Shown: one piece after another, positions 32,395 through 44,100 of the stretch | How the letters are laid out: each line of letters opens with the position of its first letter | Numbering within the stretch: the first letter of the stretch is position 1 | Assembly: GCA_036936605.1 (NCBI GenBank) | Contig: JAUPFV010000003.1 | Coordinates: forward strand, 146,414,997-146,478,996 | DNA length: 64,000 nucleotides | Origin: Limnanthes douglasii subsp. nivea | Lineage: Eukaryota > Streptophyta > Magnoliopsida > Brassicales > Limnanthaceae | Reading direction: 5' to 3' | Program-made: the position numbers and the translations under genes | Notes under the pieces: generated by a model | Told to the model about the DNA's origin: nothing | The model's database searches: none | The model's input: only the letters and a program-made list of their open reading frames with translations

Positions 32395-35216
32395 TATTTT
32401 TAATTCAATGGGCAAAAACCTCCCACTTTCAAAGGGTATAATTTTTCCAATGGAAAGATAACATGAAATTATATTTGACATGTCATGATTTTTACCTAAC
32501 ATAAGGACTAATAAGCCAACGTCCCTCACTAAAGATAGTTCTCATATGAAGATTAAAGAATTTGAGGCATGAGAAAAAATCAAATCGGTTGTGTTTGACA
32601 ATAATAAAACATAGAATACCTTTGGCATTCCATAACTGAGATCACCCATGATATTAAATTTATCAAACCAATGGAAATTAAAATGTTGGTGATAAAGCTC
32701 TCAAGCATAATTTTTTATGGTAAAAGGAAAATAAGACTATTATCCAGATGTCAGTGACCACCTCAAAACTCAAGACACTTCAAATTGACCTTCTTGGAAA
32801 AGTTGTGATAATGTTTACATTTCACAATTTTCCTTCTTGTAAGAAGTGAATAGTTAGTGAATAGATTTGTCATGCTACTCAGGAGGAGGAGAGACTGAAA
32901 AATAAAATGTTTTAAAATGTATATTGTGAGTTCTCAATAGGAGAAATAAAAGAATATAGAGTATGATAAAGAATTTGATAAGTCTTACAGTTCGAAGAAA
33001 AACTAAGGAAACATCTTTTGTAGATTTTTATTTTTTTTTGCAAGAAGACATGACATCTCAAAAAATGAGTATAAAAAATACCAAGCTTATATGAAAGGAT
33101 TAGGTAATTTTAAAACTTTAGTATGTCCATAATTCAATTTAGTTTTAGTTTTAAAAGACATATTATGGGTTGATACGGTTGCGACCACCAATGCTTCTAT
33201 TTTTATAAAGGATAAAATAAAGATCCAAAGCCTCAATGATAGTAATCTATGAAGTAAAAGGTAGTTCAGGCTTAGTTTTTTATTTTTATTTCATTTGTTG
33301 TTTTATAATGTTAATTTCTTGTATTTGAAATATGTTAGAAGAAATTTGATCTTTATTTATATATTAGACACCTTTGGATATTTGGTTATTTTTGGAAATA
33401 ATCAAATGAATTTTTCTTTATATGATAATATGGTAGGTATTGGATAGTTAATAATAAATTATTAGTTGTATATTTAATACTATTAAGCATAAAGAACAAT
33501 TAATGAACATACATATATTCAATAAACTAAACTACAAGGCTGAAAATTTAGAAAATCTTTAGCACAAGCAGTTATGGCAAATCTATAAGGCAATAATTGA
33601 TAACATTATTGTTGAAGTTTTATTTGGTTCCTTTGATAATTTCTTACATCAAATATATCAAGGGAAATCATATCAAGGTGAATAGGTCATGTGCATACAG
33701 AGTGAAAAAAATCTTTGATCTTATATATACAGAAATCTATGGACTGTTCCATGATGCATCATGGAACAGGTAGTGATACTTCATTTATCGATAACTTCTC
33801 TCGATGTGGGTGTTATTTACATATATTAAGAGAAATCGTAATCCATAGATAAGTTCATAGCTTGTAAGATTAAAGTTGAAAAATAACTTAATAAAGTATT
33901 AAGTGCATTAGATTTGATCGTGATGGTGAATATTATGGCAGATATGATAGTTCGGGTGAACATGTCACAAAGAAATTGAAGTACATAGAGCAGTGTGGTA
34001 TAATTCCTCAACATATAACATCTAGTTCATCCAACATTAATGATGTATCTGAGCGATAAAATTGTACACTTAAGAATATGATAATAATTATGATTAGTCA
34101 TTCGACTCTACCACTATCACTATGGGGTGAGGGCCGTGAGGCCATAAAATAAGTTGCATACATTCTCGATATAGTTCCTAAAAATGGAACCATTAAGACC
34201 TTGAATGAACCTAGCCTAAAACATTTGCTTGTTTGGAAATGTCTATCCGAAGTGAATACTTGTATGTTGTACCACAAGAAATTCGATTATATGACAACTA
34301 TCTACTATTTATTGGATACTCATATTCAAAGGGTTTTAAGTTTCATGACCCTTCCATTGAAAACTATTTTAAACCTGGAAAATATGGTTCTTTTAGAGTG
34401 TTGAGTTTGAAGGGAGAATTTATCAGCAAATGATATATCAGAGGAATATTCATATAGTGTAATGATAAGTGATACATCGTGTTTCTCTATAGCTATGTAA
34501 GAGTCATAATTCTTAATTATGGATAAGAGCTATTAATGAAGAGTATAACTCAATGCAAGATAACACAGTTTGGGAGCTTGTATTATTACATTAAGAAAAG
34601 AAAGACATTAGTTATAAGTGGATCTACAAAAGCAAACGAGATTTGACGGGTATGTGAAAAGACATATAGTGCAACTTGTGGAAAAAGGTTATACTTAATA
34701 TGAATGGATTAAAATTAAAGAGATATTCTTTCCATTTTATTGAATGACTCTTTTATGATGGTTATGGCACTAGTTGCACATTTTAACCTAGAGATTTAAT
34801 AAATAGATGTAAATACCATTTTTTTAATGATAACATTAAAGAAATTATCTATATTGTGCAGCTTGAGAACTTTGTAATTGATGTTTCACAGTTAACAGTA
34901 TGCAAACTTACAAATTTATATATGGGCTCAAACATGCTTCTCGATACTGGCATCATAAATTCATTGAGGTAATAATCTTTTTGGTTATAAGACAAACTCA
35001 ATTGATGAATGTGTGTATTGAAACTTTGTTATGATTAAGTTTTTTTAGCGAGATATGTTAATGACATACTGCTGAACACATACGATAAGGGATTGCTACA
35101 TATAACAAAGAGATTTATGTAAGGTAAATGGGATATAAAATATCTCGGTGATACAAAATTTATATTAGAATACAGATTTACCAGGATCATTCCCATATAA
35201 TCCTAAGATTGTCAAA

Positions 35217-35218
<2 letters not shown>
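32395..35218 (+). pseudogene. Copia-1: decayed Ty1/copia gag, integrase and RT (left part)
   Basis: A gag relic near 32430-32510 reads FQWKDNMKLYLTCHDF, the copia FxxWKxxM block. Integrase at about 33690-34240 has FDRDGEYYGRYDSSGEH, then LKYIEQCGIIPQHI, SER*NCTLKNMI and SHSTLPLSLWGE. 34200-34400 continues with SLKHLLVWKC and a GYSYSKGFKFHDP block in another frame. RT traces at 34520-35200 include SYKWIYKSKRD, VEKGYT, YGLKHAS and HKFIE. Stops and shifts are frequent: an old, dead copy. It is interrupted at about 35219-35275 by a TA repeat and element B, and resumes at 38,960. Confidence 0.8.

Positions 35219-35273
<55 letters not shown>
35219..35273. repeat. TA microsatellite at the left edge of element B
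   Basis: About 54 bp of (TA)n directly before the LTR. It blurs the target duplication of element B. Confidence 0.9.
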
Positions 35274-35275
<2 letters not shown>

Positions 35276-35276
<1 letters not shown>

Positions 35277-35735
35277 GCGTGGTGGAAGATTAGAAGAATA
35301 AAACAATAGATATGAAACCATAACCCTACGTTAGAGAGTAAAAGAGACTCGGAGAAAAATCTCAATGTTTATTCATCAAAGTCTGACGGTAAAATAGGGT
35401 ATAAGATGCTTTATATATTAGACATCCAAAATCCTAATAAAATATTCTAAAAATACAATAAATATATAAAATTAAAAATCAAATATAATCTAAATGCAAT
35501 CAGATTTGATTCACTAATTAAAATATTGATTTTAAAATAAAATAAAATAAAATAAAATAAACAGTCAAATAGGATTTTCAAACCCTAAACAGTAGAATTT
35601 GAAGTCTGAATTTCGTGACATAGTCATGCTTTTGACAGTTGTTGGGCTCGTCGAGACGTTCAATTTGAGTACCAATTTTGCATAGTTCTGATACCCGAGC
35701 GAGAAACCAGTCTGTCTGCAGTCTTCGCTACATCA
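35276..35735 (-). repeat. Element B 3' LTR
   Basis: 460 bp, TGCGTGG...CTACATCA. It retains a segment of about 45 bp (around 35592-35640) that the right copy has lost. Confidence 0.8.
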
Positions 35736-36160
35736 TCATTCCCCGGTTGGGAAGAATTCAACATCGAATTCAAAATGTTGAAACATTGAAAGAACTGCAA
35801 AAACATTGACGTTTTCACCTCCGATTGCAACTAGTACTGGCATAAGTATGTGAGAGTTGATAATCTGAATGTTTCCTTTCTTGTCAAGAAGTGGTTTCCC
35901 AGCTTTGTCCCTCTTTACCATGTCATCGGCATTACTGTGATCAGCAGTAACAAGATATATTCCATCCAATTGTTCTATGTCAGCTTTATCAACCCATTTA
36001 CTAAGCACAACAGCACCCTTGCACGTGTAAAAAGTTGTTATCTTTCCAGTTTCAGGCTGTGCTTGTTGTATCACATCAAGACCCCTTGCAGAAAAGAAAC
36101 AATTCCTCTTTGTTGAATAATAGATGGCTTCTCAAGTTCTTCAGAGTATATTTCTGTCAG
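35736..36160 (-). pseudogene. Captured eIF4A-phosphoglycerate mutase fusion (element B)
   Basis: From about 36160 leftward the minus strand reads EELEKPSIIQQRGIVSFLQG, matching the Q-motif region of eIF4A (usual form EKPSAIQQRGIVPFCKG). It continues with IQQAQPETGKITTF, a changed Walker A motif (usual QAQSGTGKTATF). From 35963 to 35817 the 112-codon frame reads GIYLVTADHSNADDMVKRDK and GKPLLDKKGNIQI, matching 2,3-BPG-independent phosphoglycerate mutase around its metal-binding ADHGNAE site. Some 20 residues between the two are unassigned. The fusion of a translation helicase and a glycolytic enzyme inside an LTR element marks captured sequence; not functional. Confidence 0.8.
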
Positions 36161-37148
36161 CGGATTGAAAACACTACAACTTCTACTTTTAACTTTTTAT
36201 TTTTTCTTTCATTTCCCCAACCATCACCTAAAACTCCTTCAGGTTCTATTACAAAACCTAATCTTTTATCCATTAAAATACTATTATTTTCTTCTATCAA
36301 TATATTTATGATCCCAAACACAAAAATACCATCTTCCAATTTTCCAACACGACAACATGTATCCATAGAAAACCGAATCAAAGGATTTATTTTGGGATAA
36401 CATATAATACCTGGAAGATGCATCTTCACAATAAAAGCTGATACTTTGCCGTTTTTCTTCAATAGAACTTCTGAAGCGATGTAGTCTGGTGTATTGAAGC
36501 CTAAGATAATATATTGATCTACAATTTTCTCCTCAACATTAATTAGATCTTCATCATACTCATCGTAGACTGGTTTGTCAACTACCGCCCCAGATACATC
36601 TTCAAAAATATTTTTATCATAGACTGACTTGTCAAACACAGGCTCAGATACAGTTTGAGCATCAAAACTAAGATCGGTAGTTAATGAAGTATGAGCATGA
36701 ACCTCCTTAACTGGTGGTGGTTTTGGAAACATTACTCTAGATGGCACCAATATAAACTTGCAACCATCTTTCACAAAATTGTATCGATTCATTCTACCAT
36801 CATAAGTAGAATTCATCTTAAAACGCCATAGACGTCCTAAAACTAGATGACAAACGTCTATGAGAACTACGTCACACCATGCTGTATCTTTGTAATTACC
36901 AACAGAAATGCAATTTGACAGTGTTTAGAAACTATTATCTTAGTGTACTCTATCAGACCTGACTGTATATACGGGAATGGAAGAGCTTCAGTCTTCAATG
37001 TCAGTTTCTGAACAGCCTCCTCTGAAATCGGATTCTCATAACTATCTGAATCGATTACAAACTTGCAAATTCTTCCTCTAATTGTGCAGTTTGAGTGGAA
37101 GATGTCGTTCTCTATTCTACTCCTCAAATCAAGAGGTACCCGGAACAT
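36161..37148 (-). pseudogene. Element B gypsy-type aspartic protease and unknown segment
   Basis: 36867-37148 reads IFHSNCTIRGRICKFVIDSD, then YENPISEEAVQKLTLKTEAL, matching plant gypsy proteases (usual form VIDSGSCENVVSxEAVEKLGL) with the active-site D-S-G read as D-S-D. After a frame change, 36690-36860 continues with the family's WCDVV, CHLVLGRLWRF and KDGCKFILVPS blocks. An acidic linker (SVYDKNIFED, PVYDEYDED) follows. The remaining residues at 36157-36500 (including SEVLLKKNGKVSAFIVKMHL and GKLEDGIFVFG) look like another captured protein that I cannot name. Confidence 0.75.
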
Positions 37149-37180
37149 GATTCATGTATCTACGTAGCAGGAATTGCTGG

Positions 37181-37192
37181 TCTCTGATCCCA
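37181..37192 (-). other. Primer binding site of element B
   Basis: It reads TGGGATCAGAGA on the minus strand, two mismatches from the initiator tRNA-Met site, a few bases from the right LTR. Confidence 0.65.
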
Positions 37193-37198
37193 ACTTAT

Positions 37199-37279
37199 AG
37201 CGTGGTGGAAGATTCAAAGAAGAAAACAATAGATATGAAACCCTAACCCTAAGTTAGAGAGTAAAAGAGACTCAGAGAC
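37199..37279 (-). repeat. Element B 5' LTR, left part
   Basis: It matches the start of the left LTR and is broken by the hAT element; the remainder is at 38583-38913. Confidence 0.8.
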
Positions 37280-38574
37280 CAGGGGCGGATTTAAGGGGTG
37301 GCCATGTATGCCATGGACCACCCTAAATTCTAAAAATAAGTTTGGTGTAGTGGTAAGAGTGTTTAATTTTTAACCTTGAGGTCAAGAGTTCAAACCTTGG
37401 ACCACCCTATATTTTTATTTTTTTCCTTTTTTATTTTGCCCCCAATTAAACCTTAAATCTACACAAATATAAAAAATCTTTTATTTTTTTATTTTTCTTC
37501 CTTCTTTTTTTTATTTTTTTTTCTTTTTTTTCTTTTTTTTCCTTCCTTATTTCCCCCCTAAATTCCTCTTTTGTCTCTCTCCTCAAACGCAACAGCCTCA
37601 TCAATCAAAATCACATATTTTCTTTTACAAACATAAAAGAGGAATCCGCTTCTCTCTTTCTCTCTCCTCAAACGCAGCAGTCTCCTCTACCATCTCCTCC
37701 TCAATCAAAATCACCTATTTTCTCTTACAAACATAAAAAACGCAGCACTGAAGCAGTGGAATCCTTTGATTTTAGGCATGTCAATGTGCTTTTAGTATTT
37801 TCTACTATGTTAGGAAATCAATTTGAGAATCGGGTATGCTAATGTGCTTTTAGTATTTCCTACAAAGTATGTTAAGAAATCAATTTGAGAATTAGTGGAA
37901 TCCATTGATTTATAAAGAGAATTTCAGGTTTTGAAATCAATTTCAAGAATGATTATTTTTTACATGTCATATATTGTGTAATGCAAGAGTTGAATGATCG
38001 ATTTACACCCGAAAATGTTGAGTTGTTGAATTGTGTGGCATGTTTGAATCTTTGTTCTTCATTTCAAGGTTTTGACACTAACTCACTTGTGAGGTTGGCA
38101 AGATTATACCCAAATGACTTTGTGGATGTTAGTGATAAAGAGTTGTCTAGCCAACTTGAGACTTATATTGAGTGTGTGAAGATGGACGATAATTTTTCCG
38201 ATTTGAAGAGTATCTCGGATCTATGTAGACTCTTGTGCGTACAAAAAAGCACAAAACGTTTGGATTTGTGTACAAGCTTTTAAAGCTAGCTTTGTCATTA
38301 CCGGTGGCCATCGCAAGTGTTGAGCGAGTATTTTCTAGTATGAAATATGTGAAGAATGAGTTGAGAAATCGAATGTCCAATCCATGGCTTAATGATAGCT
38401 TAATGACATTTGTGGAGAAATAAGTGTTTGCTACAATGATCGAGATATTATCGAGCGCTTTCAAGGCATGAGTAAGAGAAGAATGCAATTACATTTAGAC
38501 TAGAAATATATTTTCATTTATAGTTGTAATAGTATTTTGGCCCACCCTAAATTCTAATCATGGATCCGCCCCTG
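37280..38574 (+). mobile_element. hAT element with 8-bp target duplication
   Basis: 1295 bp with 11-bp terminal inverted repeats CAGGGGCGGAT and an exact 8-bp target duplication TCAGAGAC (37272-37279 and 38575-38582), as expected for hAT transposons. The interior has a T-rich low-complexity tract at about 37480-37560, local duplications near 37780-37900, and only the 3' part of a transposase gene. It is a deletion derivative. Confidence 0.95.
37981..38423 (+). pseudogene. hAT transposase C-terminal fragment (dimerisation domain)
   Basis: The first frame (37981-38283) has MQELNDRFTPENVELLNCVA and the second (38235-38423) has LSLPVAIASVERVFSSMKYV and ELRNRMSNPWLNDSLMTFVE. These match plant hAT transposases of the zinc-finger (TTF-type/ZMYM-like) group, whose C-terminal hATC domain is needed for dimerisation. 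A frameshift near 38235-38280 separates them. The N-terminal zinc finger and catalytic D-D-E parts are deleted. Confidence 0.9.
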
Positions 38575-38582
38575 TCAGAGAC

Positions 38583-38913
38583 TCATATAAAAATCTCAAT
38601 TTTTATTCATCAAATTCTGACGGTAAAATAAGGTATAAAATGCTTTATATATGAGACATCCAAAATCCTAATAAATATTCTAGAAATACAATAAAAATAT
38701 TAAAATTAAAAATCAAATATAATCTGAATGCAATCAGATTTGATAAACTAATTAAAATATTGATTTTAAAATAAAATATAATATTAAAAAAATAGGATTT
38801 TATAATCTTAAACAGTAAAATGGGCTCGTCGAGACGTTCAATTTGAGTACCAATTTTTCCTAGTTCTGATACCTGAGCGAGAAACCAGTATGTCCGCAGT
38901 CTTCATTATATCA
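38583..38913 (-). repeat. Element B 5' LTR, right part
   Basis: It continues the LTR after the hAT insertion and ends TATATCA. It lacks about 45 bp present in the left copy. Confidence 0.8.
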
Positions 38914-38934
38914 GTATATATATAAAATATGTTG

Positions 38935-39670
38935 TAACGTTACAAAATAAAAAAAAAACAAGCCCTTATATACCCTATTGCAAAAGAAGACTAATTGAAT
39001 TAAAGTCAATGTTCAAAGATATGATTTGAGATTAAGAAAATTCAAAAGATTTTATATGTTTCTCCATTCATAGGTTGAATGTAAAATCAAGTTGTAAGGA
39101 AGATATGTAAGTAATCTGAGGATGGACCATTGGAAAATAGTCAAAATGGTTCTCTGATATTTGCAATAAACAAATGACACATGTTGATATATAAGAGGTT
39201 AGATAATCTGGAAGTGAGTAGGTATTATGAATCAGATTTTGGTAGGATGGACATACTTTGATGTATTTTGGGCAGCACATTCCTATTTTCTGGAGGTCCA
39301 ACATCATGGATAAGTATAAAAAATAATAGTTACATCGTCTATGATGTCAAAATAATTTGTTGCATGCTTTGAGAGGGCCAACCAAATAATATGGTTATGA
39401 AATTTTACACGAGACTACACATTGTTAAAGAGATAGAAAATCTTTTAAATTTATATTGTAACAACAAATCTGCATTATAGTATTTAAACATTAAATATAT
39501 ATATATATATATAGTTTATGTGTATTAAAAAAAGATTCATGGTCTTCAAATCAACATAGAACACATCGGGAAAAATTCTATGGTAGTAGATCCTCTTACG
39601 AAAGCATTGACACCTGCAAAAAATTTGGAACAAATATTTGTTTAAAAGATCATTGAATTCATGGGAGTTT
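38935..39670 (+). pseudogene. Copia-1 RT end and RNase H (right part)
   Basis: It resumes after element B with PIAKED- and QCSKI-like traces of the RT connection region, then RMDHWKIVKMVL.YLQ, HSYFLEVQ, SMMSK.FVACFERANQIIWL and, near 39560-39640, an EHIGKN-like block, then LRKH.HLQKIWNKYLFKR. These follow the copia RNase H and C-terminus (usual NPGMDHWKAAKRVMRYLQ, EHIGTNSMIADPLTK). Frequent stops. A TA repeat interrupts at 39499-39512. Confidence 0.75.
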
Positions 39671-39815
39671 ATAACCCGTTATATGCTTGACATTTTGCTG
39701 TACACACTTAAGTTTTGGTTGCAAACATATAGTATAAGTATGCTCATTTAAGTTTTATTGACTTTTCTTACTCATTAAGTAGATCTTCACTTAAGTTATG
39801 ACCATTTAAAAATAG

Positions 39816-40560
39816 ACATGTGGGAAGATTTCATATTATGTTTAGGTTACACACCGTGATATATCTATATAAGTAATTATATGATTACTATTGTGCCTAT
39901 TTATATATATTAAGGCAATACATATATCTTTAGTCTTCTGTTGTTAATCAATGTGTTTGAGATTTTTCACTTTATCGGTTGACAATATAATTGTAGAAGC
40001 TTCATTAAATAAATACATTATATAGTAGCATAAAATGATACATATGGGAGAGTTTTACAACTTCTTTGTTACGGTGGATCATCACATGTTTAATAATCCA
40101 TTAGATTTATCAATAATAGTTAGATTAATAAGTAATCACATTAAATAAGTATCCATCTAGTATATGGAAGCCTAATATGAAGGTAGATAACATGTGAAAA
40201 TTGGATTATATGACAGATTGAATACAATATTGACAATAAAAACTAATTTGTAAAGAAAAACAAATAGCCAACGTTTATGGTCATGATCATAACAACTTAG
40301 CAAAATGAATATTCCAATTAGTGTTATATTAAAACCAAAATTCTAATCCTATATAAAAGGATAGTAGTGTTCAATTAATTCAACACACGACTAAATAGAT
40401 CCGTAGTCGTTGATAGTCAGAAGATCAAATCTTGAAAATCAGATCTAGGAATTACATATATAAAAGAAGATTGATAGACAAAAAAGAATAAAAAAACAAG
40501 AAGATATAATAAATTCTTCATACAAGTATTTATGTTTTTCATAAGGAAAAAATCATATAG
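39816..40560 (+). repeat. Possible 3' LTR of Copia-1
   Basis: A purine-rich ATGTGGGAAGA at 39820 resembles copia polypurine tracts. A TATATAAAAGG promoter-like site lies at about 40342, as expected inside an LTR. No second LTR copy was found, so the boundaries are uncertain. Confidence 0.35.
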
Positions 40561-41145
40561 CTAAACAAATTATATACTTTAAATTAGGATTCAAATGAAT
40601 CAAACCCGACATGCATCAATAAGGATCAAATCTCACAAAAATGGTTAGTATCCAAAACGATCTTACATATTGATGACACTCAAATTATTTTCATCAAACA
40701 TAACAACAATGAGTCATTTTATAGGTTTAGGTAGAGTTTGGGAATACGCTATATTCATTCATCCCACACTTCATTCAATGGGACCAATGGACCACTGATA
40801 ATCATTCTCATAACTTCAGCCAACATAAAGATCATATCCTTATAAAGAATTTTGGTCAAATATCGATTAGTGATGAATTTGGCTAGTCATATAATATATA
40901 AACCCATCAATTAAAAATAATTATAATTAATAAAAAAAATGGATCGTACCAATACATACGCATTCAAGCATTTACTTTCTTCCTATAAAGGGTGAGTTAC
41001 CCGTAAATACTCATCAAATAAATGCAAAAATGGTGAGTTACCCATAAATACTCATTCAAGTATCATATTACTAACTAATATTCAAAAATTGGATCTTACT
41101 ATTAAGTATCTAGATAAAAAAAATTCAAACAAAAATATAATTCAA
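40561..41145. other. AT-rich DNA upstream of the Ulp1-like relic
   Basis: No coding sequence. It includes a two-copy 40-bp repeat at about 40990-41060 based on GGTGAGTTACCCRTAAATACTCAT (the R marks the one variable base). Confidence 0.5.
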
Positions 41146-44100
41146 CTATAAATAGGCTATTTTAAAAAAAAACATAGCCTAATTTCTTCCTTCATATACC
41201 CTTTCATATTCCTCATTTCTCTCTCTAAATTGATCATATTTCGAAGCCCAGTAATCAACCTCAAGCTCAAAAGTCTCACCTTCCCATAACTGAAGCTCCA
41301 AAATCAACCTCTCAAATCTTTTTTAAACCAAGAAATCAATCAGAAAGTAAAGGTAATATTTTTCTTTGTTATGTAACTTGCATGTTTGTGGTGAGTTTCG
41401 AGCTGTTGAAAAAACAATAAATACAGGTTTTTTGTTAGGTAGATAACATAAATAGTATGAACGATTTTGTGCTAAACCAGGGTTTAAGACTATGAAAAGC
41501 TCTATTTTTTGCATTTGATGTGTCACATTTTATTATTTTGGTTCAAATTTATGGTCCTGAATTCTATTGTTTATTGTTTTGAGTCTTATTTTAAGTTATT
41601 GGATAGTTCATTCAGTTAGAAGTTCAGAAATAACCACGTCTCACATCTTTCATGTGTTAAATATCACGACTCGAATGGTTTTGCATGGTTTAAGCTTTTT
41701 TTTTCATATGTATCAAACCTTGCATGTTTTTTGCTTAGCATGGTCTTGCACTTGGTGTAGTTGTATATGGAAATCATTTGATGGGTTGTCTCGCATGCCA
41801 CAAATGTTTGTTATTCTGGTCTTGCATTGTTCAAATATAGCTGTTTCGTACTTGTTTATTATTTATGGTTTCCCATATGGTTATTATAATTGGTCTTACA
41901 TCTCACACGTGTTCATTATGTCTGGTCTTGTATATCTAGCATCTCACACATATTCATCAAATCTGGTCTCGTATATCACATATATTCATTATGTATTGTC
42001 TCGCATCTCATATGTATTTATTATGTCTTATCTCGCATCTTAATCTACTCTAATGCTTAGTCTAACTACTTATTCCTTGAATCTTATGTCACATTTTCTT
42101 AAATTTATAATGGATCTTAAAAATTGTCATTTCAGATCAGGTCTAGTCAGTATTATAAATTTGATGAAAGAGAATGATTTTAGAAATGAACACATAAAAG
42201 CTGCAAAAGCAACACCACTTTATACTATTTTGAAGGCTACAAATGATTTGCGCAAAGAGGATCTGAAAATGAAGAAGCACTATGACATAATCAGCATAAT
42301 TATCAAGAAATATAAAGTCAAATAGGACACTTTCAAATTATGCTCCAAACATGTCAAATTGACCACCAAATATGTAAAGACTATCTTTGGTTTGAAATAC
42401 GGTGAGGAGGACATGCTTTTAAACGCCAATGGTGAATTCAAGCTTAGATACACCGATGGTGAAGATGAAGAGTCAAGAATTATCAAAACATACTTCCTTG
42501 ATGAAAATTCAAGAAAAACAGGGAAGAATAAATCAAAACCAATAAAAAATAATTTGATAAAAGTATGATTTTATCCTTGGTCTCGCATTGTTAGTGACAT
42601 TGGTATCGTTGCAGTTATAAATAATCTAGGTTTTGCATCCAATTGTAAATAAGCTTGGTATCGCATGTAGTAGTTGCAGTAGTCTCGTATCTCACGCATT
42701 TAGGTTTTGCATAGTCTCACACTCGCATATAATATTTACCTTCGCTCGTATGTAATCATGATCTCACATTTTTATTTTAACTAGTTTTGTATGTAATCAT
42801 GATCTAGCATGCGGTATCTCGTCGTTATTATAATTTTGCATTGTCTTGCATCTTTATGTAATGTTTACCCGGTCTCGCACCTTTATTGTAATGTTTGCCT
42901 CGTCTTGCACTGGTATATAATGTTTTTCTTGTCTCGCGTGTAATCATGCATTGTCTCGCATCTATATGTCTTGTCCCTCATGTAGCTTTTACCAACGTTT
43001 TAGCATTTTATAGGTTTTGGAAGGAGAATTAACCATAATAGTTGTAAACATACAAGAATTTGATGAGGATGAAGGTATTAGAAATGACCTGGAGATGATC
43101 GACTTAGGAACCCAGATGTTATACCACAGACAAGGACTCAGTACAAAAAGAGAGGACTAAGTCCACTGCAAATAATAAAAACTGCTAGTAAGGTGAAAGA
43201 TGCTTAAAAACCAGGATTTTGAGAGTTAACAGTGGTAATAAAACCAGTCTAGAAGATGATACCACCCTAGGAAAATTTATCCTTAAAAAAGAACACTATA
43301 ATTAAATTAAAGAACACTCAAACCAGCTCCAAGAGGAACACTCCAACCAAATCCAAACGTAATTCTCTTTCTCCATTACTGGAACATAAAAGAAGTACGT
43401 TTACATACAAGTGCTTAGTGGAGTACATACAAATGTTGGTATTGCTGAACAAAGATAAAAGATTGCTAGCTAGAGAAGATATAATTATAAACATATATTT
43501 AACCTTTCATCTAACTATTGATTCAATATTTACTCTCAATACTAGTCTCATAACTATTGTAAGCATATATTTAGTCTCGCATGTTCTATGTTCCATCAAT
43601 GATAGTCTCGCATATATTTAGTATCGCATATTCCATTAATGTTAGTCTCACATATATTGTAAGCATATATTTAGTACATGTTCCATTAATGTTAGTCTCA
43701 CATATATTGTAAGAATATATTTAGTCTCACATGTTTCATCGATGCCAGTCTCGTACCAATTCCAGTCTCGTATGTTGCATGTCACATATTTCATCAATGC
43801 ATATTCTCGTATAGTCCGTCAATACCCAGTCTCGCATATTGCATGTTAGATTATGCATAGTCTCACACTATTTACTACAACCTCCCTTATCTTGTATTGT
43901 AAATATATTTTTATTTTAAAAATGAAAATCAAAATAACTATGCCCCTCCCAGTTGAGAACAAGAATGAAATTTTTGGTCTGAAAATTCAACTGAAGAGAA
44001 GATAAAAAAACATAATTTTCCTAAAGAATTGTACTTACTAGACCTCAACAAAACACTAAACCTACCTTTTTTTAGATCCAGAACCTTATGGCACACTACT

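Larger units (their letters stand above)
35276..38913 (-). mobile_element. Element B: non-autonomous LTR retrotransposon with captured gene fragments
   Basis: The left LTR (35276-35735) and right LTR (about 37199-38913, split by a hAT element) share long blocks, such as GAAACCCTAACCCTA-type starts and ATTTGAGTACCAATTTT near the ends, and both finish with TACATCA/TATATCA. The internal part is only about 1.46 kb. The initiator-Met-type primer site and polypurine region show minus orientation. The leader CCCCGGTTGGGAAGAATT beside the left LTR is nearly identical to that of element A. It carries a decayed gypsy protease and fragments of eIF4A and phosphoglycerate mutase, and no RT or integrase. 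The target duplication is unclear because of TA repeats. It interrupts Copia-1 inside its RT region. Confidence 0.8.

Noticed and set aside
35276..38913. Exact target duplication for element B
   Set aside because: The flanks are TA-rich (ATAAT on the left, GTATA on the right) and do not match clearly; repeat slippage may have erased it.
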